NCBI GenBank assembly: GCA_009996555.1
Contig: JAACZX010000021.1
Coordinates: 1 to 12,681 of the forward strand
DNA: 12,681 bases
Reading direction: 5' to 3'
Source: Chitinophagaceae bacterium
Lineage (GTDB): Bacteria > Bacteroidota > Bacteroidia > Chitinophagales > Chitinophagaceae
The notes beneath the pieces were generated by a model that was not told the origin of the DNA, did not search any database, and saw only the letters and a list, made by a program, of their open reading frames with translations. Both the position numbers and the translations under genes were made by a program. Positions within the stretch are counted from its first letter, which is position 1. Each line of letters opens with the position of its first letter. Below are positions 6,607 to 12,681 of the stretch, in pieces.

Positions 6607-7188
6607 TTACGCTTCCATGTATGCTTCGATCTCTTTTTGCAGCGCTTCAAAAATTTCATCGATGCTGCCTTCGCCTTTCACTTCAGCAAACTTATCGAAC
6701 TGCTTATAGTATTCGGCAACCACAGAAGTTTTGTTACGGTACTCTGTAATGCGTGCACGGATCACTTCTTCATTGGTATCATCGCTGCGTCCGCTGGTTA
6801 AACCACGGTTAAGCAAACGTTTTACCAACTCTTCTTCTGTTACCAGTAAAGCGATCATGGCAGAAATTTCAGTGCCCTTCAGCTTCAGCAATTTATCCAA
6901 TGCTTCTGCCTGCGCTACTGTGCGTGGAAACCCATCAAACAAAAAGCCTTTTGCCTGCGGGTTGGCATCAAGTGCTGAACTGATCATACCAATCACTACT
7001 TCATCGGGCACCAGCTGACCTTTATCCATCAGCTTTTTCGCCTCCAGTCCAAGCGGTGTTTGCCCGGCAATTTCGCTGCGGAGCAAATCGCCCGTACTCA
7101 AATGCTTCAGACTATATTTTGCAATTAGTTTTTCTGACTGGGTTCCTTTACCGCTGCCCGGAGGGCCAAATAAAATCAAATTAAACAT
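6607..7188 (-). CDS. adk: Adenylate kinase (short-LID type)
   Basis: This enzyme catalyses ATP + AMP to 2 ADP in the cytoplasm and is essential for adenylate balance. The 193-residue protein has the P-loop GPPGSGKGT (8-16), the AMP-binding region HLSTGDLLR (29-37), the signature FLFDGFPRT (82-90) and the LID arginines in NRGLTSGRSDDT (127-138). The LID is the short form: there is no roughly 30-residue insertion and no four-cysteine zinc site, which explains the length of 193 rather than about 214. The C-terminus is an ordinary helix. It is monocistronic by appearance, with a promoter candidate upstream (7215-7248) and a strong terminator downstream. Confidence 0.97.
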   Translation of the reverse strand: MFNLILFGPPGSGKGTQSEKLIAKYSLKHLSTGDLLRSEIAGQTPLGLEAKKLMDKGQLVPDEVVIGMISSALDANPQAKGFLFDGFPRTVAQAEALDKLLKLKGTEISAMIALLVTEEELVKRLLNRGLTSGRSDDTNEEVIRARITEYRNKTSVVAEYYKQFDKFAEVKGEGSIDEIFEALQKEIEAYMEA

Positions 7189-7214
7189 AATGTAGTTCTG
7201 TCTTGATGAAGTTG

Positions 7215-7248
7215 TAAATATAGTCAGCCTCGTTTAAAAAATCTCCAA
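7215..7248 (-). promoter_or_regulatory. Candidate adk promoter
   Basis: On the minus strand, TATATTTA (7222 down to 7215) matches five of six fixed positions of TAnnTTTG. A TTG (7248-7246) lies 23 nt upstream, within the spacing range reported for Flavobacteriia-type promoters. The leader would be about 20 nt. This is moderate evidence only. Confidence 0.4.
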
Positions 7249-7315
7249 TCTCAACCTTTTTTGCATGCAATTTGTATAATAAAAGAGTTGTTAAGATAAA
7301 AACAACGTCGTTTAA

Positions 7316-7329
7316 CTGACATCCGTCAG
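7316..7329. repeat. Short dyad in the adk-msrB divergent region
   Basis: CTGAC (7316-7320) and GTCAG (7325-7329) form a 14-bp dyad about 35 nt before the msrB start. TACTTTTA (7344-7351), a weak -7-like element on the + strand, lies just downstream. A regulator site is possible, but arms of 5 bp can occur by chance. Confidence 0.3.
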
Positions 7330-7363
7330 CTCCTGTCCTTTCGTACTTTTAGCAAATAAAGCA

Positions 7364-7933
7364 ATGATCATGAAGCAACTACTGATAATGTTGACGCTAA
7401 TGCAACTTACATTTGTTAGCTGTGAAGGACAAACAGCTACCCCAAAAGAAAAAAAGAATACTATGAGCGAAACAAAGAAAAATCCGGTTTATTCTAAAAG
7501 CGATTCGTCGAAAGTAAACCTGAGTGAAGAAGAATGGAAAAAGATCCTGCCCTCTGATGTGTATTATATTGCAAGGCAAAAAGGTACGGAACGTCCCTGG
7601 ACAAGCAAGTTTGAAAAATTTGATGAAGTGGGCACTTATTTCTGTGCAGCCTGCGGCAACGCTTTGTTCAAAAGCGATACAAAGTTTGAAAGCGGTTGTG
7701 GCTGGCCCAGCTTTTATGAGCCCATCAGCAAAGGATCGATCATTTACACTCCCGATAACAGCCACGGTATGCAACGTACCGAAGTACAATGCGGCAGGTG
7801 CAAAGCACATTTAGGGCATGTGTTTGAAGATGGTCCGCCGCCAACAGGCTTACGTTACTGTATTAACGGCGTTATCCTAGATTTTGAAAAAGCAAAAGAA
7901 ACCGAGAAGAAGTATAACGAAAATAAAGGTTAA
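7364..7933 (+). CDS. msrB: Peptide-methionine (R)-S-oxide reductase, predicted lipoprotein
   Basis: This enzyme reduces methionine-R-sulfoxide in oxidised proteins. The 189-residue protein has an MsrB domain at about 52-178. Zinc is held by two CxxC pairs, Cys94/Cys97 (FCAACGNALF) and Cys143/Cys146 (CGRCKAHLGHVF). The catalytic cysteine is Cys166 in GLRYCINGV. Cys112 in GCGWPSF lies where many MsrBs carry the recycling cysteine. The N-terminus is a lipoprotein signal with Cys20 in LTFVSC followed by a flexible Lys/Thr linker, so the enzyme probably sits on a membrane in the envelope. After the catalytic Cys the sequence is ING rather than the common (I/V)NS. The ATG at 7370 (two codons later, MKQLLIML) is an equally plausible start. 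It is a single gene with its own terminator. Confidence 0.95.
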   Translation: MIMKQLLIMLTLMQLTFVSCEGQTATPKEKKNTMSETKKNPVYSKSDSSKVNLSEEEWKKILPSDVYYIARQKGTERPWTSKFEKFDEVGTYFCAACGNALFKSDTKFESGCGWPSFYEPISKGSIIYTPDNSHGMQRTEVQCGRCKAHLGHVFEDGPPPTGLRYCINGVILDFEKAKETEKKYNENKG

Positions 7934-7953
7934 CAAGACGAACATTTTCATTT

Positions 7954-7995
7954 AAAACCCAAAGGCGAATCAATAACGATTCGCCTTTGGGTTTT
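7954..7995. terminator. Strong terminator between convergent msrB and the DUF2721 gene
   Basis: A perfect 17-bp inverted repeat joins 7954-7970 (AAAACCCAAAGGCGAAT) and 7979-7995 around an 8-nt loop. A TTTTT run follows on the + strand, and the AAAA at the left end gives a U-run on the - strand. It probably serves msrB mainly and may also end the DUF2721 transcript. Confidence 0.92.
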
Positions 7996-8065
7996 TATAA
8001 ATAAGTAGGATCAATGATCATTATCCAGTAATGTTTTGAAAAGGTTAGGCCGGCTTATTTCCATA

Positions 8066-8446
8066 TCACTTAATTCCATCAATTGCCTTAGTGCTGAGGA
8101 TGATCTCGATCAATGAAAAAACAAGCGATGTAACCAGGCTCAGCAAGCTTAATGCAAATACCCATTTGGCAGCTGAATCATACTCACGGAAAATAAGAAA
8201 CATACAGATTACACAAAGTAAAAAACTTAAAATGCCCAATGCCTGCATATTCCTGATGTAACTGATCCTTACACGCAGGTTAGTGATCTGTTTATGCAGT
8301 TGCACCTGCTGCTCTCCTTTCACATATTCATCGTGCAGTTTACGCACCAATGCAGCAATGGCAAGAAAACGATTGGTATAAGCCAGCATTAACAATGTAA
8401 TGGCAGGGAACAACAGTGCGGGTGTGGTTATGGATAATGCATTCAT
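8066..8446 (-). CDS. DUF2721 family membrane protein
   Basis: This 126-residue protein matches the DUF2721 pattern: an N-terminal TPALLFPAITLLMLAYTNRF followed by LAIAALVRKLHDEY. It has three predicted membrane helices (about 8-32, 67-87 and 92-118). A charged helical segment lies at 36-66, rich in Gln, His and Arg, and probably coiled. There is no signal peptide cleavage site and there are no catalytic motifs. The function of the family is unknown. It stands alone, convergent with msrB. Its start lies only 26 nt from the terminator palindrome of the gene behind it, so its promoter must overlap that palindrome or it is expressed by readthrough. The family call comes from recognition of the N-terminal motif. 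Confidence 0.8.
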   Translation of the reverse strand: MNALSITTPALLFPAITLLMLAYTNRFLAIAALVRKLHDEYVKGEQQVQLHKQITNLRVRISYIRNMQALGILSFLLCVICMFLIFREYDSAAKWVFALSLLSLVTSLVFSLIEIILSTKAIDGIK

Positions 8447-8471
8447 AACTTAAAAGTAATCAAACAAAAGA

Positions 8472-8495
8472 AAAGCTGCAGAATTCTGCAGCTTT
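8472..8495 (-). terminator. Perfect palindrome, terminator of the receptor-lipoprotein unit
   Basis: A 24-bp perfect palindrome is formed by AAAGCTGCAG (8472-8481), AATT and CTGCAGCTTT (8486-8495). On the minus strand it is followed by TCTTTTGTTTG. It lies about 33 nt after the lipoprotein stop and 26 nt before the DUF2721 start codon. Confidence 0.82.
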
Positions 8496-8527
8496 CTTCA
8501 ATTCTATTTTTAAAACAACCAAAAAAG

Positions 8528-9079
8528 TTATTGTATCACTACAGGCATATCTACTTCTACATCTGTTTCGCCTTTTGTTACCAGATCGCCTGCAGCTTTT
8601 ACACCCGGCTTATGCTTCAGTGTAATTTTTAATGTACCTGTACTTGCTGCTGCTGTAGTAAACGATGCAGTAGTGCCCAACGGTAAACCATTACCATCTG
8701 TATTAAAGCCAGCTACGGTTAAGTTTGCACCACCGCTTACCGCATAATACACCTGATGATCGGTGCCTTCGGTTACTACTTCAGGAGTAATATCTTCGGC
8801 AGGTGTTACACTTTCGTTCAAAAACTGTACAGAACAATTATAAATTTTTGAAGGAGCAAGTGTAATTGTTTGAATAACCGGTGCATTACCGCCCACGCCA
8901 TCAACATCTTTCCAGGAATAAACCAATGCACTGCCGCCACCTACCGGTGTTAAGGTGAGTTTTACAGTAGTGATCAGCTCTTCTTCGTTTTCTTCTCCTG
9001 TGTTTTTCTTTTTGCAGCCAGCCAGGATCAGCCCACCCAACATTACCACTGCAACTAATTTCATGTGCTTCATTTTCAT
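8528..9079 (-). CDS. Small lipoprotein paired with the TonB receptor
   Basis: This 183-residue protein has a lipoprotein signal: lysines 2, 4 and 7, a hydrophobic core and the lipobox LILAGC with Cys22. An acidic linker (GEENEEEL, about 28-35) follows, then a beta-rich domain with Thr/Val strands (TTVKLTLTPVGG, SVQFLNES, GTLKITLKHKPG). The end DVEVDMPVVIQ is typical of an immunoglobulin-like or transthyretin-like sandwich. Proteins of this size and ending are, to my recollection, often encoded next to TonB receptors in Bacteroidota and annotated 'type 1 periplasmic binding fold superfamily'; that name should be treated as a label rather than a function. It starts 24 nt after the receptor stop, so it is translated from the same mRNA and is probably an accessory ligand-binding lipoprotein at the cell surface or in the periplasm. 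Starts at Met1, 3 or 6 are all possible. Confidence 0.82.
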   Translation of the reverse strand: MKMKHMKLVAVVMLGGLILAGCKKKNTGEENEEELITTVKLTLTPVGGGSALVYSWKDVDGVGGNAPVIQTITLAPSKIYNCSVQFLNESVTPAEDITPEVVTEGTDHQVYYAVSGGANLTVAGFNTDGNGLPLGTTASFTTAAASTGTLKITLKHKPGVKAAGDLVTKGETDVEVDMPVVIQ

Positions 9080-9103
9080 AAATTTTGATTTAGTGTTTGC
9101 TTT

Positions 9104-11458
9104 TTACGATTTATGCTTGTGCTTCAGTTCAAATGGAATGCGCACACGTAACGAAATATTTCTTCCCATTTCATCGCTGAAATAACGGAACGAATTCATG
9201 TAATCCCTGTATGCTTTATTCATAAGATTGGTTACTGATAAAATAAAGCTCACATTGTTATGTTTCCATTTCAGCTTTGTTCCTGCTTCAATACCAATTA
9301 ACAAATAAGCCGGTGGAGGATTGAGGTAATCAGATTGTTTTACTGTGGTACCGGGCACTTCAATGTTACCTGTTGATGGCACACGTGTTTGCTGCAAAAC
9401 CCATGTACTGTTGATACCGAAATAAGTATCATTCAACTTGCGTGCATTGCCCAAACTATATTCAACAGCTGCTTCATATCGATCGGCAGGCATTTGAATA
9501 AGCCACTGCTTATTTGTTTTATCCCAAGCCCGCAACAATGATGCCTTAACGGTTGAGCTGAAATGTGCATCAAAATTATACGCAGCAGAAAAATCAAATC
9601 CACTCAGCCTTGCATTGGTTTGTGTATAACGAAAGGCAGGAAATGCACCACGAATAGTTAACTCCGGAGGAAATGTTGGTTCAAGAAAAATAAATCCGTT
9701 GATCTCTTTATGATATACACCTGCATCAATATCCCAGTTTGTATTGTTGAAAACAATATTCAATGCAAGATTATTTGCACGCTCCGGTTGCAACGCTGCA
9801 TTCCCTTTTTCAATACGTGCTGCACCATGGTGCAAACCATCGGCATACAATTCATTTACCTGTGGTGCCCGCCATGCAGTAGATGCATTGAACAACAAGC
9901 GTAATGCCGTAGTAAAACGGTAAGTGAAACCAATGTTGCCGGAAATGTTATTGAATACACGATCAGGATAATCCCGCACATTACCATTATCGCTGGTATT
10001 GTAAATAGATTTCCGGTCGAACCGAACGCCTGCTTCCAGATCAAGTTTATTCTTTGTCCATTTTTCAATTGCAAAAATGCCTGCATTGGTTGATTGATAA
10101 TTGGGAATAAACAACCTGCGTTCGTAGCTGTTGTTCTGGTACATAAATGAACCGCCAATGGTACCACGAAAATCGCCTGTGTTAAAATGATCCCATACCA
10201 ACTCGGTTAAACCTGTTGCAATACTAAGATCAAGCTGCGGTGCATTGCTGCTGCTGGCAAAACGTTTCTGATCATACTCCTGCCTGTTATTATACTGGCC
10301 CGATACAACAAGATTTAAACGGCCGATATTACCTGTGTTTTTCCAGGCTTTCAGTTTCAGTAACTGGTGTTGAATATCCTGGTAAGGTCTGTCGATATTG
10401 TAAGAGAACGCAACGTTCTTAATATAGTCCGGAGGATCTTTTGCAAGAATTGCATTCCACAGGTCGGTTACATTACCAATATGCGAACCTGCAAATATGC
10501 CCAGCTTTGTATTGAACTGCGAATAGAATATTTCTGCTCCACGGTCTTGTTTCTTCCATCCTGCAGCTGCAGAAAAATTATATTCTTCGTTAGCCGAATT
10601 AGCTAACCAGTAACCTGGCGTGCGTGCATAACCACCACGTTTTACAGTGCCTTGCACACGCCAGCTGAATGCAGGCTTTTTTGCACTGTTACCTTCAAGC
10701 ATAGCCGATAATACACCCATCCTGTTATTGCTGAAAAGTGCAGTGTTTACCTCTCCTCCTATGCCCGGATCATGACGTAACAATTTGGGTTCAACCAACA
10801 CCACACCTGCAATTGCATCGGCACCATAACGTATAGCAGATGCCCCTTTAATTACTGAAATACGATTGGCAATGAAAGGATCAATTTCAGGCGCATGTTC
10901 ATTTCCCCACTGCTGGCCTTCCTGCCGTACACCATTGTTGAGGATGAGTACACGGTTACTGTGCAACCCATGAATTACGGGTTTGTAAATATTAGAACCT
11001 GTTTGTAACACACTCACCCCACTTACTTTTTTAATGGATTCTGCAAGGCTCAGTCCCCTGGTAGATTCAAGTGCTTTTCCTTTTATTTCAGATGCTGCAT
11101 TATTTGTTGTTTTGCCCTGCACCACCACTTCCTGCAACTCGGTAACTGCATGCGACAGATCAATATCTGTTTCAAGATCGGTTTTGAGATGAATATGTTT
11201 TTCGGAAGTAATACAACCGGCATGCGATACAATCAATGTGTACACGCCTGAACAAAGACCTTTAAACGAGTAAAAGCCATCTTTATCCGTTGTTTGCATC
11301 AGCTTCAGTTCACGGATCAATACCACTGCATCAGCTAAATGCTCTTTGGTATCGGCATCGTTAACATGACCAGTGAGTGCAAGCGTACACTGAGCAGCGA
11401 CCGTGTTCAGAAAAAGAAGAAACAACAGCAAAAAGGCGGTTCTGATAATTTGAAACAT
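9104..11458 (-). CDS. TonB-dependent outer-membrane receptor with CarboxypepD_reg-like domain
   Basis: This is an outer-membrane active transporter powered by TonB-ExbBD. Starting at 11458 it has 784 residues. A signal peptide spans 1-23 (core AFLLLFLLFL, end VAAQ) and a CarboxypepD_reg-like domain about 27-100 (LTGHVNDADTKEHLADAVV, DKDGFYSFKGLCSGVYTLIV). The plug lies at about 115-225 (KPVIHGLHSNRVLILNNGV, ISVIKGASAIRYGADAIAGVV), and a 22-strand-type barrel runs to the C-terminus. The barrel end shows the expected LTNLMNKAYRDYMNSF box and a terminal aromatic/hydrophobic strand, followed by ELKHKHKS. A start 27 nt further upstream (11485) would add MKLCCKFAT, a poor signal-peptide N-region, so I reject it. 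A Cys triplet (24, 69, 82) lies in the N-terminal domain. The substrate is not evident. The gene is co-transcribed with the lipoprotein gene and probably controlled through the palindrome over its start codon. Confidence 0.93.
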   Translation of the reverse strand: MFQIIRTAFLLLFLLFLNTVAAQCTLALTGHVNDADTKEHLADAVVLIRELKLMQTTDKDGFYSFKGLCSGVYTLIVSHAGCITSEKHIHLKTDLETDIDLSHAVTELQEVVVQGKTTNNAASEIKGKALESTRGLSLAESIKKVSGVSVLQTGSNIYKPVIHGLHSNRVLILNNGVRQEGQQWGNEHAPEIDPFIANRISVIKGASAIRYGADAIAGVVLVEPKLLRHDPGIGGEVNTALFSNNRMGVLSAMLEGNSAKKPAFSWRVQGTVKRGGYARTPGYWLANSANEEYNFSAAAGWKKQDRGAEIFYSQFNTKLGIFAGSHIGNVTDLWNAILAKDPPDYIKNVAFSYNIDRPYQDIQHQLLKLKAWKNTGNIGRLNLVVSGQYNNRQEYDQKRFASSSNAPQLDLSIATGLTELVWDHFNTGDFRGTIGGSFMYQNNSYERRLFIPNYQSTNAGIFAIEKWTKNKLDLEAGVRFDRKSIYNTSDNGNVRDYPDRVFNNISGNIGFTYRFTTALRLLFNASTAWRAPQVNELYADGLHHGAARIEKGNAALQPERANNLALNIVFNNTNWDIDAGVYHKEINGFIFLEPTFPPELTIRGAFPAFRYTQTNARLSGFDFSAAYNFDAHFSSTVKASLLRAWDKTNKQWLIQMPADRYEAAVEYSLGNARKLNDTYFGINSTWVLQQTRVPSTGNIEVPGTTVKQSDYLNPPPAYLLIGIEAGTKLKWKHNNVSFILSVTNLMNKAYRDYMNSFRYFSDEMGRNISLRVRIPFELKHKHKS

Positions 11459-11488
11459 CGTTGCAAATTTGCAACAAAGTTTCAAATT
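11447..11488. promoter_or_regulatory. 42-bp near-perfect palindrome over the receptor start codon
   Basis: The centre is the perfect 16-bp palindrome GTTGCAAATTTGCAAC (11460-11475). It is flanked, 3 bp out on each side, by the arms AATTTGAAAC (11447-11456) and GTTTCAAATT (11479-11488). In all, 19 of 21 base pairs across the dyad match. The receptor ATG (11458-11456) lies inside it. It resembles a nested operator for a dimeric repressor, for instance a Fur-superfamily metal sensor, but it could also fold in the mRNA and hide the start codon. The regulator is not identified. Confidence 0.7.
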
Positions 11489-11514
11489 TCAAAAACTTTT
11501 TTCTTTCCGTTCAT

Positions 11515-11540
11515 AAAAAATCCCGCCATTTGGCGGGATT
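11515..11540 (-). terminator. Intrinsic terminator of the thiolase gene
   Basis: The perfect 9-bp stem AATCCCGCC (11519-11527) / GGCGGGATT (11532-11540) has a 4-nt loop and is followed on the minus strand by a T6 run (complement of 11515-11520). It lies about 30 nt after the thiolase stop. Confidence 0.92.
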
Positions 11541-11569
11541 ACTCTGCTTTATTACGACGAAAAAAGAAA

Positions 11570-12681
11570 CTAAGTTATGTTCTCAATTATACCTGCAATG
11601 CCCTGGCCACCACCAACGCACGCTGTTACAATACCATATTTTTTGCTGAGACGCTTCATATCGTTCGTAATCTGGATGGTGAGTTTAGCACCTGTGCAAC
11701 CTAATGGATGACCTAATGCAATTGCACCACCATTGATATTCACAATTTCCGGATTAAGATTCAACTGACGGATAACAGCCAATGCCTGCGATGCAAATGC
11801 TTCATTCAGTTCTATCAGATCAATATCATTTAAACTCATGTTGGCCTGTTTCAGTACTTTGGGTACTGCTTCCACAGGGCCAATACCCATAATGCGTGGA
11901 TGCACACCTGCTGAAGCACAGTTTACCAAACGGGCAATTGGTTTTAAACCCAGCTGATTCACCAAACGTTCACTCATCACCAATACAAAGGCAGCACCAT
12001 CGCTTGTTTGCGATGAATTACCGGCTGTAACCGTTCCATTCACGGCAAAAGCAGGTTTCAGCTTTGCCAGCGATTCTACATTGGTATCAGCACGCACACC
12101 TTCATCGGTATCAACTATATAATTTCTTGTTTGCTTTTTGCCTTTTTCATTGAGGTAAACTTCTTCAACCGTGATCGGCAAAATGCCCGGTTTAAAATAA
12201 CCATTCTCAATGGCCGCTTTTGCTTTCATGTGGCTGTTGAAAGCAAACTGATCCTGGTCTTCACGACTTACATTGTATTCTTTGGCAACAGCCTCAGCGG
12301 TTAAGCCCATGCTCAAATAATAATCGGGTTCATCTTTGGCAATGGAATAAGCAGGTACTGTTTTCCAACCGGCAGTTGGTACAAGACTCATACTTTCTGT
12401 ACCGCCGGCAATAATACATTCGGCCATACCCATGCGGATCTTTGATGTAGCTATGGCAATTGTTTCCAATCCACTGGCGCAGTAACGGTTCACCGTCATA
12501 CCCGGTGCATGAAAACCAACTGCACGTGCTGCAATAATGCGGCCTACCTGTAAACCTTGTTCGGCCTCGGGCACAGCGTTCCCCACAATTACATCATCCA
12601 CCAGTTTGGGATCAAGTTGCGGTACACTGGCGAGCAACCCTTTGATCACATCAATCGCCAAATCATCGGGACGTGTAAAGC
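11570..12681 (-). CDS. Thiolase (acetyl-CoA C-acyltransferase), 5'-truncated by window edge
   Basis: This enzyme catalyses thiolytic cleavage of 3-ketoacyl-CoA, or the reverse condensation, in fatty-acid beta-oxidation. The frame is open to the right edge (FTRPDDLAID...), so the TTG at 12661 is not a real start; comparison with the Zoogloea enzyme suggests that roughly 20 residues are missing. Numbering from the first full codon in the window: the nucleophile Cys67 (VNRYCASGLET), NEAFASQ beginning at Asn292, His324 in GHPLGCTGA, and the second catalytic Cys354 in CVGGGQGIAGI. The His-to-Cys spacing of 30 residues agrees with biosynthetic and degradative thiolases. All four catalytic elements are intact, so the enzyme should be active. 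Degradative use (FadA/FadI type) is inferred from similarity; a fadB-like partner would be expected upstream, outside the window. It ends in its own terminator. Confidence 0.95.
   Translation of the reverse strand, partial: FTRPDDLAIDVIKGLLASVPQLDPKLVDDVIVGNAVPEAEQGLQVGRIIAARAVGFHAPGMTVNRYCASGLETIAIATSKIRMGMAECIIAGGTESMSLVPTAGWKTVPAYSIAKDEPDYYLSMGLTAEAVAKEYNVSREDQDQFAFNSHMKAKAAIENGYFKPGILPITVEEVYLNEKGKKQTRNYIVDTDEGVRADTNVESLAKLKPAFAVNGTVTAGNSSQTSDGAAFVLVMSERLVNQLGLKPIARLVNCASAGVHPRIMGIGPVEAVPKVLKQANMSLNDIDLIELNEAFASQALAVIRQLNLNPEIVNINGGAIALGHPLGCTGAKLTIQITNDMKRLSKKYGIVTACVGGGQGIAGIIENIT

Noticed and set aside
8449..8460. 12-mer CTTAAAAGTAAT, also present at 2886-2897
   Set aside because: It is A/T-rich and sits in opposite orientations relative to the adjacent genes. 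Most likely chance.
11459..11485. Upstream start for the TonB receptor adding MKLCCKFAT
   Set aside because: It lies within the palindrome and makes a poor signal-peptide N-region. MFQIIRTAFLLL at 11458 is a standard start.
12659..12661. TTG start for the thiolase
   Set aside because: The frame continues upstream as FTRPDD to the window edge, in line with thiolase N-terminal regions; the TTG encodes an internal Leu.
1..12681. CRISPR arrays, insertion sequences, tRNA or rRNA genes
   Set aside because: I saw no regularly spaced repeats, transposase frames with terminal repeats, or RNA gene signatures on either strand.

Overview
The window looks like chromosomal DNA from a Bacteroidota bacterium, most likely of the Chitinophagaceae type (inferred). 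The supporting evidence is: a CarboxypepD_reg-like + TonB receptor paired with a lipoprotein, a DUF2721 protein and an AIM24-family protein, start codons in A/T-rich contexts without clear Shine-Dalgarno sequences, and at least one good Bacteroidota-type promoter (TTTG, 21 nt, TAnnTTTG) before arsR. Most genes are core or housekeeping in character. I see no insertion sequence, CRISPR array, tRNA or rRNA. Almost every transcription unit ends in a clear intrinsic terminator.

Layout, left to right. An RND efflux permease enters from the left edge and ends at 2796 with its own terminator. A single AIM24/TIGR00266 gene follows (2918-3712). Next is a compact arsenic-methylation operon on the + strand: arsR (3946-4278), arsM (4311-5147) and, between arsM and the operon terminator, an unrecorded 16-codon reading frame (5178-5228) encoding MNTNQNDPGCCGGGCC. 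A bidirectional terminator at 5233-5261 separates this from a minus-strand block: adenylate kinase (6607-7188), then, past adk's terminator, a secreted NTF2/DUF4440-like protein (6092-6532) and an SDR-fold protein lacking the usual catalytic Tyr/Lys (5284-6054). A predicted methionine sulfoxide reductase B lipoprotein (7364-7933, +) converges on a DUF2721 membrane protein (8066-8446, -). A TonB-dependent receptor (9104-11458, -) and a small lipoprotein (8528-9079, -) form a two-gene unit, preceded by a 42-bp near-perfect palindrome lying over the receptor start codon. A thiolase (11570 to the right edge, -) closes the window.

How the genes work together. In the ars operon, a cysteine-bearing ArsR repressor probably senses As(III) and releases CGAT-centred dyads around the promoter, one of them lying over the -7 element. 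ArsM then methylates arsenite. The micro-ORF, if translated, would make a tiny peptide with four cysteines in two CC pairs. All three products end in CC, which suggests a shared thiolate-metalloid theme. The receptor-lipoprotein pair is likely an outer-membrane uptake system controlled by a dimeric regulator binding the palindrome; its substrate cannot be read from the sequence.

The best candidates for something undescribed are the Cys-rich micro-ORF at the end of the arsenic operon and the large palindrome over the TonB receptor start.
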